Source of the DNA: a virus
DNA: 57,948 bases
Strand: one strand, 5' to 3'
Virus record (IMG/VR): IMGVR_UViG_3300045283_000172
Location: 1 to 57,948 of that record
The position numbers were made by a program, and so were the translations under genes. Below, piece after piece: positions 16,689 through 26,249 of this stretch (the stretch's first letter is position 1; each line of letters starts with the position of its first letter). The notes under the pieces were generated by a model that did no database searches, was not told the origin of the DNA, and saw only the letters and a program-made list of their open reading frames with translations.

Positions 16689-17351
16689 ATGGCACAATTT
16701 ATTTTTCCTGACGCTAATACGCAGGATGTATGTTTAATACAGGATACCACAGGTAATGTAAACTTAGTTCTTAATGGGAACTTGGCTAGCAATGGTGATG
16801 TAAGATTTATTGATAACGGTTACGCAAGACAATTATCATTTATATCTACTAACAACTTATCATCTGCCGTCTTTACTATCTATGGGGTTCAAAATGGTGT
16901 AGCCATTATCGAAACTATAAATGGACCAAATGCTACTACTGTTTATTCAGTAAATATATATGACGTTGTTACTAATATAACATCGAGTATAGCTGTTACA
17001 GGTATAAGTATAGGTACAGGTCATAGCGGCTTTTTCCAATTACTTATGCCTACTATCAGTGGGATTACTAATTTAAATTACAATTTCACATTAGGTAGTA
17101 CGTTCGGTACTAATGTAATTGGTACTACTGTATATGGAACATTAACAAATATCGTTAACACAGGGCAAACTTTCACAGAAATTATAGCTGGTAATGTTGG
17201 TACTTTGTATACCATTAAAGCTGCAGGTAATGAGGTGTTTTATATATATCCTGATAATGACGTGTTGCTTACTTCTATATTAATTAAACTAACAGGATCA
17301 GGTAGTACTCTAGGTAATACTACGACTTTAACATTTTTACAATTGATATAA
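16689..17351 (+). CDS. Capsid-associated paralogue 1 of 3
   Basis: 220 residues, beta-rich. It shares a pattern with the next two genes: LNG near residue 35, GYARQLSFIST, FTIYGVQNG, ETINGPNATTVYS, then SIGTGHSGFFQLL. The three genes are head to tail with 1-2 base gaps. Their place directly after the major capsid gene suggests decoration or head-fibre proteins, but no family is recognised. Confidence 0.7.
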   Translation: MAQFIFPDANTQDVCLIQDTTGNVNLVLNGNLASNGDVRFIDNGYARQLSFISTNNLSSAVFTIYGVQNGVAIIETINGPNATTVYSVNIYDVVTNITSSIAVTGISIGTGHSGFFQLLMPTISGITNLNYNFTLGSTFGTNVIGTTVYGTLTNIVNTGQTFTEIIAGNVGTLYTIKAAGNEVFYIYPDNDVLLTSILIKLTGSGSTLGNTTTLTFLQLI

Positions 17352-17352
17352 T

Positions 17353-18042
17353 ATGGCAAGTATTGGAATATACAATTCCTTAAATTGGGCACCCTCGACT
17401 ACTACTGCTGTAGCACTTCCGCAAGCGGTACTTCAGAATGGGACTATTGTACTAAATGGTACATTCTCTGATGGGGCAAACCCAATGTCATTAGAAGCTC
17501 ATGGTTCTAGAAGGAATATTACTATTACTTCTACGGCCAATATAGCCGCTAGTACGTCAGTTGTACGGGGTTATGTGAATGGGACTATAGTTACAGAAAA
17601 TATAGTTAATCCAAATGTCGCTACTGTTTCTGGAGCTGTGATATTTGACAGTATTATAGATATCACTGTAACAGGAGGTGCTGCTGCAAATATTAGTGTG
17701 GGGATAGGTCTTATTGGATTTTTTAATCCGATGTTAGTTGATATTGCCTCAAGTACAATTTCTGCCAGTACAATTCAACTTATTCTATATACGGGAACAA
17801 TAAGTTATAGTATATATGAGACCGCTGATAAAAATGCTGTTAATTGTGGAGTTTCTTTTGATGCTTTAATAACAAATGGAACTTATATCCTATCTAAGGA
17901 TAGTGCAGGTGCGGATATTGCTAATAAAGCTGCTTCCGGGATATATCATAATATTCCTCTGGTATTAAATAGTTCATATTTAATAAAAATTAACGCCTCT
18001 ATAGCAGCAAGTACATTTAAACTTATATATATGAAAATATAA
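17353..18042 (+). CDS. Capsid-associated paralogue 2 of 3
   Basis: 229 residues. It aligns with its neighbours through LNGTFSDG, GSRRNITITSTANIA, RGYVNGTIVTENIVNPN and ISVGIGLIGFFNPM, and is the most diverged of the three. Its stop overlaps the start of the third copy by one base. A trimeric or hexameric surface protein is plausible, from position only. Confidence 0.7.
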   Translation: MASIGIYNSLNWAPSTTTAVALPQAVLQNGTIVLNGTFSDGANPMSLEAHGSRRNITITSTANIAASTSVVRGYVNGTIVTENIVNPNVATVSGAVIFDSIIDITVTGGAAANISVGIGLIGFFNPMLVDIASSTISASTIQLILYTGTISYSIYETADKNAVNCGVSFDALITNGTYILSKDSAGADIANKAASGIYHNIPLVLNSSYLIKINASIAASTFKLIYMKI

Positions 18043-18713
18043 TGGCAACATACATAACACGTTACTGGGCAGCACAAGATTTACAGTCTGTTTCTTTATT
18101 ACAAAATGTAGCTTCAGCTGGAGCTCTCTTACTAAATGGGACTTATTTTAATGCTTCTAGCAGTACTATTAATTTTACTAATCAAGGTTTCACTAGAAAT
18201 GTCAGTCTTACTTCAGTAAATGATTTAAGTGCTGCTTCATTTACAATATCTGGAGTACAGAATAACACTGTAGTTTCTAATACCATTGCGGGCCCAAATA
18301 ATAATACCGTTTATAGTACAGATTGTTTCGATATCGTTTCTTCAATTACGGTAAATATGGCAGTAAATGGAGTAAAAGCAGGTACAGGTTTAGTAGGGTT
18401 TTTTCCTCTTATTAATAGAATTGTGCCTAATAGTTTTTCTGTAGTCTCACCTCTTAGTAGGTATTCTTTAGCTTTTACTACAGAAGTATCAAACGGTTGC
18501 ACATACCAATTGTATCAATCTCTTAGTGATTTAGGCGGTAATGGGGAAACATACATGGCCTTAGTAGCTGATTCATCATTTATATCTACAGGTGGGCCAT
18601 ATGTTAACTTAACTCAGATATTACAATTTGATGATATTTGTGCTGATATATTAATAAAAGTTACCCCGGCGCTCGGATCATCTACGTTAACAATGGAATT
18701 TTTACAATTTTAA
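18042..18713 (+). CDS. Capsid-associated paralogue 3 of 3
   Basis: 223 residues. LLNGTYFN, GFTRNVSLTS, FTISGVQNN, NTIAGPNNNTVYS and KAGTGLVGFFPLI repeat the pattern of paralogues 1 and 2; it is closer to paralogue 1 than to 2. C-terminal halves of the three have diverged, which suggests a conserved particle-binding N-terminal domain with different exposed parts. Confidence 0.7.
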   Translation: MATYITRYWAAQDLQSVSLLQNVASAGALLLNGTYFNASSSTINFTNQGFTRNVSLTSVNDLSAASFTISGVQNNTVVSNTIAGPNNNTVYSTDCFDIVSSITVNMAVNGVKAGTGLVGFFPLINRIVPNSFSVVSPLSRYSLAFTTEVSNGCTYQLYQSLSDLGGNGETYMALVADSSFISTGGPYVNLTQILQFDDICADILIKVTPALGSSTLTMEFLQF

Positions 18714-18725
18714 GAGGAAAAATAT

Positions 18726-18959
18726 ATGGCGTTAAATAGAGGCTTGAAAGATATTATGCGTAAAGAGCCTGCTAAAAATGGACAATGGATTAGCGGCGCA
18801 ATTAAAAATAAAGGTGCTCTACATAGAGAATTAGGAGTTCCCGCAGATAAAAAAATCCCTGAAAAGAAACTTGAAAAAGCTGCTCATTCTAAAAGTCCTA
18901 CTTTAAAAAGAAGGGCTATACTAGCTGAAACACTAAAAAGTTTTAAACATAAAAAATAA
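18726..18959 (+). CDS. Small basic phage protein (KGALHRELGVP type)
   Basis: 77 residues, very basic. The block KGALHRELGVPADKKIPEKKL followed by SPTLKRRAILAETLKSF belongs to a small basic protein family seen in many phages near structural genes. Function is not established; binding of nucleic acid or packaging into the virion is possible. Good AAGAGGAAAA site before ATG. It separates the capsid group from the tail-adaptor gene. Confidence 0.75.
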   Translation: MALNRGLKDIMRKEPAKNGQWISGAIKNKGALHRELGVPADKKIPEKKLEKAAHSKSPTLKRRAILAETLKSFKHKK

Positions 18960-18977
18960 CAAAATGAGTACATTCGA

Positions 18978-20090
18978 ATGCTTCCCACTTCTGAATCTTA
19001 CGATTTTCAATCAGTACAAGTAGAAATACTTATAAGAGAAGCATTCGAACGTCTAGGAATAACAGGAGAATTAGTAAGCGCTTTACAATTACAATCAGCT
19101 ATAAGAAGTATAAATTTAATACTTTTGGAATGGATGGGTAAAACTACTAATCTCTGGACTCTTCAAAATGATTTTATACCTTTATTTCCTGCTCAAGGAA
19201 AATATATTCTTCCTCAAAAGTTACTTGATATAGTACAAGTTAATCTACGCTCTTCTACTCGCCAATTAAGCCCACTTAATATTGGGATTGCTCAAAGTAA
19301 CACAGGAGATACTTATGATGATGCAGGAGGTGGAGATGCTGATAATGTTTATGATGCAGACATTACAACTGGATGTACTCAGGATGCCATTGATGGTAAT
19401 ATTTCTTATGATTTTGGAATTTCTAATCCTGGACCTAATCAAGTAATTAATACAGCGACTATTACCTTTATAGGTATTCAATCTAATGTAACTAGAGATT
19501 ATCATTTAATTATAGAACAATGTCAAAGTAATAATGACCCAGATGACGAGGATGCATGGGAACGTCTTATGGAGATTCAAGACTTTTCTTATCCTGCAGG
19601 TGTTACCCAATGGTTTGATATAATAGCTCCAGTTGAAGCACGAGCTTATAGAATTCGTGAAGTAGGAGGTGCTATATTAGATATAAGACAAATATTTAAC
19701 AACAATAATGTATTTGATTTTAATATTTCAAATGTAAGTAGGTATGAATATAATACATATCCTAATAAAAACTTACAAAGTAGGCCTAGTATATATTATT
19801 TAGATAGATTGCTTGAGCCTACTCTTTGTATCTGGCCTACGCCTGCTCCACAATATAATTGTTTATCATATTCTTACAAAGAAATGATGGATGATGTAGA
19901 CTCACTCACTGATACAGTTTCAATTCCTGCTAAAATGTATCCTGCCTTAATTTGGGGATTAACTTATCAATTGGCTTTGAAATTCAATCCTCAACTTGCG
20001 GAAATGGCAGAAGCTAAATATGAGAGAGCTTTTGATATAGCTACTAAAGAAGATACTGAAGATACAATAATAAGTATTAGAGGTAGTTAA
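18978..20090 (+). CDS. Head-tail adaptor (P22 gp4-like) with inserted domain
   Basis: 370 residues. The outer parts match the P22 gp4-type adaptor that binds the portal: IREAFERLGITGELVSALQLQ, AIRSINLILLEWMGKTTNLW, YILPQKLLDIV, then SRYEYNTYPNKNLQSRPS, LCIWPTPAPQY, LSYSYKEMMDDV and a C-terminal helical bundle. Between about residues 105 and 235 is an extra beta-rich domain (DADITTGCTQDAIDG to ARAYRIREVGG) that looks like a discoidin-type sandwich. The insert might face outward as a carbohydrate- or protein-binding module; this is inference. Confidence 0.75.
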   Translation: MLPTSESYDFQSVQVEILIREAFERLGITGELVSALQLQSAIRSINLILLEWMGKTTNLWTLQNDFIPLFPAQGKYILPQKLLDIVQVNLRSSTRQLSPLNIGIAQSNTGDTYDDAGGGDADNVYDADITTGCTQDAIDGNISYDFGISNPGPNQVINTATITFIGIQSNVTRDYHLIIEQCQSNNDPDDEDAWERLMEIQDFSYPAGVTQWFDIIAPVEARAYRIREVGGAILDIRQIFNNNNVFDFNISNVSRYEYNTYPNKNLQSRPSIYYLDRLLEPTLCIWPTPAPQYNCLSYSYKEMMDDVDSLTDTVSIPAKMYPALIWGLTYQLALKFNPQLAEMAEAKYERAFDIATKEDTEDTIISIRGS

Positions 20091-20093
20091 TTT

Positions 20094-20570
20094 ATGAGCT
20101 GGGTAGCTAGATGGAAAGGTAAACATGTAAATATAGATCCTGAAAACCCACAAGCATTAGGCGAATGTGATCAAAGTGGCTTTACATTCAATCGTAAAGA
20201 TTTACATAAACAGATGGAGTGGAGAGGCAATAACCTTGTATGGACAGGGTTATTAGTAGGTAAACCTTATCTTGATACTCCTAATGAGCAATTACGTCCA
20301 CCTCTAGTAAAGAGTGATCCTAACGCTATAGTTAACCCAAGACCTCCAACACCATATACAGATCCTGAATATCCTGTCGCAGGTACAGCTGCTCAAATTA
20401 TAGAGGAATTGGAAACTGAAAGTTTTTATGATGATAATAACCCTCCTTACGGGCCTCCTAATTACGTACTTCCTTATTCCAATACTCCAACCCCTGGGTG
20501 GCAGGATCCTGACCCTGCACCACCTTACAATATCCTTTTATCTCAATTAAGAAAGGTTAATTTTCAATGA
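20094..20570 (+). CDS. Pro-rich structural protein
   Basis: 158 residues. Compact N-terminal part (WVARWKGKHVNIDPENP, GFTFNRKDLHKQMEWRGNNLVWTG) and a long Pro-rich tail (NPPYGPPNYVLPYSNTPTP). Similar short proteins follow gp4-like adaptors in podoviruses. Probably a minor tail component. It overlaps the patatin start (ATGA, 20567-20570), so patatin is made from the same message. Confidence 0.65.
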   Translation: MSWVARWKGKHVNIDPENPQALGECDQSGFTFNRKDLHKQMEWRGNNLVWTGLLVGKPYLDTPNEQLRPPLVKSDPNAIVNPRPPTPYTDPEYPVAGTAAQIIEELETESFYDDNNPPYGPPNYVLPYSNTPTPGWQDPDPAPPYNILLSQLRKVNFQ

Positions 20571-21769
20571 GTGATGCAAATACTATTAGAGTATTAGAGT
20601 TTGATGGTGGAGGAGAAAGAGGTTATTTATCCAACACATTTTTCAATAGATTTGTCGAGGAGTGGGGAGTTGATCCAACTACATTATCTGATCAGTTTAA
20701 TGTTATTTGTGGTACTTCAGTAGGCGGCATAATGGCCTTAGCTTATGCTATAGGTAAGACTCCTGCTGACTTAATGCCATTTTTTACTACACAAGGGCCA
20801 TTACTTTTTACACTCGGAAGTAATATATTTCCTCCCGTAGTAACACTCCCTATTGTGCCGTCTATTAGGCCAAATTCTGTAGAGAAAGCAGCTTTAATTA
20901 TAGCCAATATTCCTTTTTATAACTCTTCAGGGACTTATGCAAATGCTTATGGGTCTGGATTACTTAGAAGTTTAGTTGAAGTATTGTTTGGTGATATGAC
21001 CATGCAGGATGTTAGAACTAACGTCATTATCCCTACTTTTGATTATACTACAAAGACATTTATATTATGTTCTAATATAGATAATCCCGCATTTAGTGCG
21101 CAAGATGAATTGCTAAGTAATGTAGCATTAGCGACTTCTGCCGCTCCCGTCTATTTACCTCCAATTACTTTAGTAAATCCATTAACTACTATGCTAAATG
21201 GTGTTTTCTTTGACGGAGGGATATATCAGAATAATCCTTCTTTGTTTGGGCTTTCTATCGGGAAGATGAAAAAACCAAACGCCAACAGGGCTTGTATCTT
21301 ATCATTAAGTACGGGAACGGGAGAATATGGTTTTGATAATGATCCATTGATGATGAATCCAATGGCACTTGAGAGGGATAAAAAGAAATATTCATCTAGT
21401 ACTACACTTAAGATGGTATTACAAAAACTAGGTAAACCAGTTCATAATTTGAATAAGTTACAAAACAAAATGCTTGAAGTTCAGGTAGGAGATATATCGT
21501 TTGATACTATCAAATTCTTATTTGAATTATTTAGCATAGCTTCTACAGGTGCACAGGATTCAGCTGATGAAGTATTATATCTAGATTCCACTTATACATT
21601 GGATCAAACTTATTATTATAGATTTGCACCAGCTTTAGATCTTACTCTTGATCCTGCATTAGATAATACTTCCCCTGAAATCTTAACTTATTACGAGGAT
21701 TTAGCTAACGAAACTTATAACGATGATGCACAAAATATAGCAACATTTTTAGGGCATTTAACAGCATGA
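20567..21769 (+). CDS. Patatin-like phospholipase
   Basis: 400 residues. All patatin catalytic elements are visible: the oxyanion loop DGGGERGY (13-20), the nucleophile elbow GTSVGG (Ser51) and the catalytic Asp in FFDGGIYQNNPS (Asp216). This predicts a Ser-Asp dyad acyl hydrolase acting on membrane lipids. There is no signal peptide. It overlaps both neighbours (ATGA), between an adaptor-associated protein and the large tail fibre, so it is probably a virion or late protein. Patatins are known in Wolbachia phage WO; a role in membrane penetration or lysis is inference. Confidence 0.9.
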   Translation: MSDANTIRVLEFDGGGERGYLSNTFFNRFVEEWGVDPTTLSDQFNVICGTSVGGIMALAYAIGKTPADLMPFFTTQGPLLFTLGSNIFPPVVTLPIVPSIRPNSVEKAALIIANIPFYNSSGTYANAYGSGLLRSLVEVLFGDMTMQDVRTNVIIPTFDYTTKTFILCSNIDNPAFSAQDELLSNVALATSAAPVYLPPITLVNPLTTMLNGVFFDGGIYQNNPSLFGLSIGKMKKPNANRACILSLSTGTGEYGFDNDPLMMNPMALERDKKKYSSSTTLKMVLQKLGKPVHNLNKLQNKMLEVQVGDISFDTIKFLFELFSIASTGAQDSADEVLYLDSTYTLDQTYYYRFAPALDLTLDPALDNTSPEILTYYEDLANETYNDDAQNIATFLGHLTA

Positions 21770-24700
21770 GTTGTTGCGATAATGGTTTTGACCTCTTACA
21801 CAGTTTCATCTCACCTATTACGGGAAGAGTGTTATGTGATTTTAACTATGTTCTAGTTGGAAATAAACAAGGAATAGCCATACCATCCCCCATTCTTATA
21901 GACGTTAGACTTGATCTTATCGCTCTTAGAAAAAGATATAATTCATTAGTTAAAGGCGATATTGTCATAGGTCACCCTAATAATGAATTACCAAACGCTC
22001 AAGTACTATATGAGCTAGACAATGGGTATCTATATACTACTGATGGTATATTGAGTACCAACACTTTGATACCTATTGGGGATTTACCAGATTTACCTTA
22101 TCAGAATATATGGATAGGAGATATTACTAATAGACCTGTCCCAAGGCAAAGAGTAGGTCTTGAAAATCTACCTAGTTTTATATTAAATCCAATACTTGAA
22201 TCTAATCGCATAAAAAATCTAGGTATCTATAATTTATATAGAGGTAAAACTGTAGAACTTCTATCACCTTTACAGGTTGCGGATCCTGAAACAACATTAC
22301 GCATAGATATGAGTAATATGCCTAATTTGAAAATAGGCAAAATGTGGTTAGGAGTTAAAAATATTATCCCTCCTATATATGTTGATGGTATATCCCCTTA
22401 TATTCACATTACTGGCAATCTAAACTGGGATCCCAGAGGAGTAGATAATGATGTATATGGAGTACCAAATGAAGTAGGCTTAGATCCAGGTTATATGTTT
22501 ATTGGAGATATGACACAAGGTAAGGAAGGTCAAATAACTACTACGAATGCACTTCCAAGTACAGCTTTACCTGCTCTTCCTTATATGAATTTATGGATGG
22601 GGGATGCTAATAATAGGCCTCAAGCGGTAATGCGAATAAATATTACAAATTTTCCTCCTCTTGGATCGCATCCTATATATGGAGGGAAAATATGGAGAGG
22701 TACTGCAACTAATCAAGCAGAAGTATCTGATGACTTAGGTAAATTAGAAAATTCATTTTTTATATATAAAACTTTTACAGCTCCCTTAGAAGTAGAAGCA
22801 GCAATTGCGCTTGCCACACCGGGAATACTTGCCGCCGCTCTTGCGGCAACAGCTTCAGCAATAGTAGCAGCAACGCCTGCAATAATAGCTGCATCAGTAG
22901 TAGCAGCTAGTACCGCAATATTACCTATAGCTACAGGTTATACTGACGGTAAGATATTAGCGTTAAGGTTAAACAATATTACTTCTGATGCAGATGTATC
23001 TATTCATAACTTTAAAATTATTAATCTTGCTAATCCTGTTAATCCTTTAGATGCTGTTAATTTACAAACATTAACAGCAGCAATATCTGCTGGTGCGATA
23101 TCTTCAGTTGTAGGTACAGCAAATCAAATTACTGCAAATACCGTAGCAGGTGTAGTAACATTATCCCTACCTGCCTCTGTTATCATAACTACTTCGTTAA
23201 ATGTAGGTAATTTGAGATTAAACGGCAATACATTTTCTAGTACTGATACTAATGGAGATATTATCATTAGCCCAGATGGGATTGGTAATATTGATGTTGA
23301 TATCCATAGGATAACTAATCTTGTTGATCCTCTTAACCCACTTGATGCTGTCAATCTACAATATTTAGATGCAGCAATAGCTGCTAGTACTGTAGGATCG
23401 GTTGTAGGTACAGCAAACCAAATAACCGCAAATACGGTAGCTGGAGTGGTTACATTATCGCTACCTGCTGATGTTATCATAGCTACTTCGTTAAATGTCA
23501 GTACGATGGAGCTATTCAATAATACTTTATTTACTACTAATACTAACGCTGATCTTTTGCTTTCACCTAATGGAACAGGTAATGTTGATGTCACTAATAG
23601 TAGAATAATTAACCTTTCAGATCCAATTAACCCACTTGATGCAGTTAACTTGCAATACATGGATACGGCTATCGCTGCAAGTACCGTAGCATCTGTTCTT
23701 GGAACTGCAAACCAGATAACTGCAAATACAGTAGCAGGCGTAGTAACATTATCGCTACCTAGTGATGTAATTATAACTACCTCACTAAATGTGGATACTA
23801 TGGAGTTATTAAATAATACTTTATATACCACTAATATTAATTCGGATCTTACTCTTTCACCTAATGGAACTGGAAGGGTAAATGTTGATAATAGTAGGAT
23901 AATGAATCTTGCTGATCCAATTAATTCACTTGATGCAGTTAACTTACAATATCTGACCACGACTTTAGCTAACGATACTATTCATTCAGTTGTAGGTACA
24001 GCCAATCAAATAACTGCAAGTACTGTATTACGTGTAGTAACATTATCATTACCATCGGCAGTAATAATAACTACCTCATTGGCTGCAGGTAATTTAAAAT
24101 TACTAGCTAACACATTATCTAGTACAAATACTAACGGTAATATTGTACTAGATCCTAATGGTACAGGTAATGTTGATGTTAATAATCATAGGATTCTTAA
24201 TTTATCTGATCCTATAGGGGTATTAGATGCTGTTAACTATCAAAGTATGACAGCTTTAACTAATAGAACACTTGACTTGCTACCACTGGCCGCTGCGAAT
24301 GTTAACATTAATAACCACAGACTTACCAATGTTTCTGATCCAGTAGGGGTATTGGATGCTGTTAATTTACAATATCTAACTGCAACAATAGCTGCAAGTA
24401 GTATTGCCTCAGTAACCGGAACAGCCAATCAAATAACAGCAAGTACGGTATCAGGTGCGGTTACTTTATCTCTACCGTCTAGCGTTATAATAACAACTGC
24501 TGTAACAGCTGGTAATTTAGAATTAACTGGGAATACATTACAAAGTAATAACGCTAATGGGGCAATAAATGTAGTCCCTAATGGTAGTGGTAATATATTA
24601 TTAACACCTGGTACAGGATTTGTAGGGATTGGAGGTACGCCATCTTTCATACTTGATGTATTTGGTACTACTAGAGTTAGTCGGCTTTTAGGTAGGACTG

Positions 24701-25032
24701 CGTTTGGTAGTACTGCTATTGGTACTAATACTATTGTTGGTACAGGTAATTCATTTACTGTCGTGGGTTCAGAGAGCGCAGGTATTTTTACTTTAAATAC
24801 AGGTACAGGTATAACTGTAACTGGTGTAATTATAACTTTCACTTTCGCTACTAGTATGCCTAATTCTAACTATGCTGTATCTTTAACACCTACTAGTGCA
24901 ACTGCGGCAGGCGTAGGAGGTATGTATATAATTGTAAGTAGTTTGAATGCCTTTAGCATTAGAAGTACAACTTTATTAACTGCTTCCACTACTTATCAAT
25001 GGAGGTTTACTGTAATTGGAAATTTACCGTAA
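21766..25032 (+). CDS. Large tail fibre with 98-residue repeats
   Basis: 1088 residues. N-terminal third: virion-attachment-type beta domain with repeated WMG/WIGDxxNRP segments (WIGDITNRP, WMGDANNRP) and an Ala-rich helix (about 345-385). Central part: five copies of a repeat with SVVGTANQITANTVAGVVTL, SLNV and DAVNLQYL, at 294-bp (98-residue) spacing for the first four (DNA near 23107, 23401, 23695, 23989) and a fifth at 24412. C-terminal ~100 residues form a domain ending TTYQWRFTVIGNL, shared with fibres at 26251 and 27144. A likely receptor-binding fibre. Confidence 0.85.
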   Translation: MSCCDNGFDLLHSFISPITGRVLCDFNYVLVGNKQGIAIPSPILIDVRLDLIALRKRYNSLVKGDIVIGHPNNELPNAQVLYELDNGYLYTTDGILSTNTLIPIGDLPDLPYQNIWIGDITNRPVPRQRVGLENLPSFILNPILESNRIKNLGIYNLYRGKTVELLSPLQVADPETTLRIDMSNMPNLKIGKMWLGVKNIIPPIYVDGISPYIHITGNLNWDPRGVDNDVYGVPNEVGLDPGYMFIGDMTQGKEGQITTTNALPSTALPALPYMNLWMGDANNRPQAVMRINITNFPPLGSHPIYGGKIWRGTATNQAEVSDDLGKLENSFFIYKTFTAPLEVEAAIALATPGILAAALAATASAIVAATPAIIAASVVAASTAILPIATGYTDGKILALRLNNITSDADVSIHNFKIINLANPVNPLDAVNLQTLTAAISAGAISSVVGTANQITANTVAGVVTLSLPASVIITTSLNVGNLRLNGNTFSSTDTNGDIIISPDGIGNIDVDIHRITNLVDPLNPLDAVNLQYLDAAIAASTVGSVVGTANQITANTVAGVVTLSLPADVIIATSLNVSTMELFNNTLFTTNTNADLLLSPNGTGNVDVTNSRIINLSDPINPLDAVNLQYMDTAIAASTVASVLGTANQITANTVAGVVTLSLPSDVIITTSLNVDTMELLNNTLYTTNINSDLTLSPNGTGRVNVDNSRIMNLADPINSLDAVNLQYLTTTLANDTIHSVVGTANQITASTVLRVVTLSLPSAVIITTSLAAGNLKLLANTLSSTNTNGNIVLDPNGTGNVDVNNHRILNLSDPIGVLDAVNYQSMTALTNRTLDLLPLAAANVNINNHRLTNVSDPVGVLDAVNLQYLTATIAASSIASVTGTANQITASTVSGAVTLSLPSSVIITTAVTAGNLELTGNTLQSNNANGAINVVPNGSGNILLTPGTGFVGIGGTPSFILDVFGTTRVSRLLGRTAFGSTAIGTNTIVGTGNSFTVVGSESAGIFTLNTGTGITVTGVIITFTFATSMPNSNYAVSLTPTSATAAGVGGMYIIVSSLNAFSIRSTTLLTASTTYQWRFTVIGNLP
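23098..24490 (+). repeat. 98-residue repeat array inside the fibre gene
   Basis: Five repeats coding SVVGTANQITA...; four lie 294 bp apart and the fifth 423 bp further on because an extra short NINNHRLTN unit is included. Protein identity is high while third codon positions differ between copies, so the array is old and kept by selection rather than freshly copied. The array also opens a long antisense frame, which is a mirror of the repeat and not a gene. Confidence 0.85.
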
Positions 25033-25064
25033 TTGGAAATTAAACTTTATAAAATGAATAAATC

Positions 25065-25084
25065 TGATATAATTTAGGAATTAT
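25065..25084 (+). promoter_or_regulatory. Extended -10 promoter with overlapping inverted repeat
   Basis: TGATATAAT (25065-25073) is a full extended -10 element with a weak -35. ATAATT (25069-25074) and AATTAT (25079-25084) form an inverted repeat beginning in the -10 box. It lies 29 bases before the start of the 25102 gene, between two fibre genes. Similar arrangements occur at 26213 and 48296. Confidence 0.5.
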
Positions 25085-25101
25085 TTAATGTAGGTGTAAT
25101 A

Positions 25102-25392
25102 ATGAATATCCAAGAAAGAATAGACGAAACTAAAAATAGAATGAAGTTAATGAATAGTGTAACTATTGATTGGCAATATGCTCAGCAACTTCTACTTGAA
25201 CTTTTCCCTATTATAAGGAAAGAGGCAATAGATCCTAAAACAATTCAAATAGAATATCATACTCTTTTTAATTTATTCTCTAGTATAGAGAATCATGTTA
25301 AAGGGCTAAAAGAAATGATACCTTTTAATGCTAACGAAGAAGCAAAAGGTATTCAAACAATCAATGGCACCTCAGGAGAAATAGATCAATAA
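25102..25392 (+). CDS. Hypothetical helical protein, 96 aa
   Basis: Helical, charged protein (QERIDETKNRMKLMNSV, YAQQLLLELFPIIRKEA) ending in a flexible Gly/Thr tail. It lies between two fibre genes and abuts the next start at 25393. It could be a fibre-assembly chaperone by position; no family recognised. TATAAT-type promoter 29 bases upstream. Confidence 0.6.
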   Translation: MNIQERIDETKNRMKLMNSVTIDWQYAQQLLLELFPIIRKEAIDPKTIQIEYHTLFNLFSSIENHVKGLKEMIPFNANEEAKGIQTINGTSGEIDQ

Positions 25393-26160
25393 ATGGGCAC
25401 ATTTATAACCCCTTATAGCCCAATATTTAAGGATTTAAATAATACAATAACCACTATAGCTCTAGCCGATACTAATGTTTTACTTATTAACTCAATAAAT
25501 ATAACTAATATAGGACCGGCTCCTATTAGATTTAATCTGATTAAATCTAGAACTGAGGGTATCACTAAGAGATTTTGTTATGGTGCTACTACAGCTGATT
25601 TGCCTACTATTATTTATAATAATGGTTCAGCAGGTGTAGGAGCTACTATTACTAATAATTCAGTTACATTAACTGCGTTCTCTATTGATGGTTTATTTCC
25701 TGTTGTTAATTCCAGAATCTTAGTAAAAAACCAAGCTACTACTTACCAAAACGGCATTTACACTCTTACGACTGTAGGTAGTAATTCTATACCATGGGTT
25801 TTAACTAGAGCTACTGACTATAATAAGGTTCCCCAAATAAATAGTGGTGACTTAATATACATAACAAATGGCACATTAAATGGTACGCTAACCTTCAAAG
25901 AGACAGCGACCATTACGGCAATAGGTACAAGTCCTATTATTTTTATAAAAAATATCCCTTCAGAAATAGCATTAATTAACGAACTTGAGATCAAACCTTA
26001 TGTTAATGTTAATGTAATTTGTAGTACAGGTATACTAACTCTAGAATATAATCCCAGACCTTTTACAAGCGATAAATTGGTTTGTTTTTCTAATGGTTAC
26101 ACTCAATTATTCAATTGTAATGTAGAAATTATACAATTGAATGAATTACCCATACCTTAA
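25393..26160 (+). CDS. Tail protein with NGIYT beta module
   Basis: 255 residues. The segment SRILVKNQATTYQNGIYTLT followed by WVLTRATDYNK and GDLIYITNGTLNGTLTFKE is a beta module found in many phage tail-fibre and baseplate proteins. The N-terminal third (TIALADTNVLLINSINITN) resembles a neck or attachment domain. Probably a minor tail or fibre-base protein. Confidence 0.7.
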   Translation: MGTFITPYSPIFKDLNNTITTIALADTNVLLINSINITNIGPAPIRFNLIKSRTEGITKRFCYGATTADLPTIIYNNGSAGVGATITNNSVTLTAFSIDGLFPVVNSRILVKNQATTYQNGIYTLTTVGSNSIPWVLTRATDYNKVPQINSGDLIYITNGTLNGTLTFKETATITAIGTSPIIFIKNIPSEIALINELEIKPYVNVNVICSTGILTLEYNPRPFTSDKLVCFSNGYTQLFNCNVEIIQLNELPIP

Positions 26161-26212
26161 GTAGCAATAGTTAACTTAAGTAAAATTATTAATCTTTTAT
26201 AAATTAGTTTCG

Positions 26213-26249
26213 TGATATAATACTCTTTTGATATTTAAAGAGTATTATA
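26213..26249 (+). promoter_or_regulatory. Extended -10 promoter overlapped by a 13-bp hairpin
   Basis: TGATATAAT (26213-26221) is an extended -10. TATAATACTCTTT (26216-26228) and AAAGAGTATTATA (26237-26249) form a perfect 13-bp inverted repeat with an 8-base loop, ending one base before the ATG at 26251. The right arm contains the AAAGAG ribosome site. RNA started at this promoter (about 26228) lacks the left arm and leaves the ribosome site open; read-through RNA would fold and hide it. Confidence 0.6.

Noticed and set aside
23124-23960. 278-codon open frame on the minus strand
   Set aside because: It lies opposite the 98-residue repeats of the tail fibre and simply mirrors the repeat; its sequence repeats with the same period and lacks a ribosome site.
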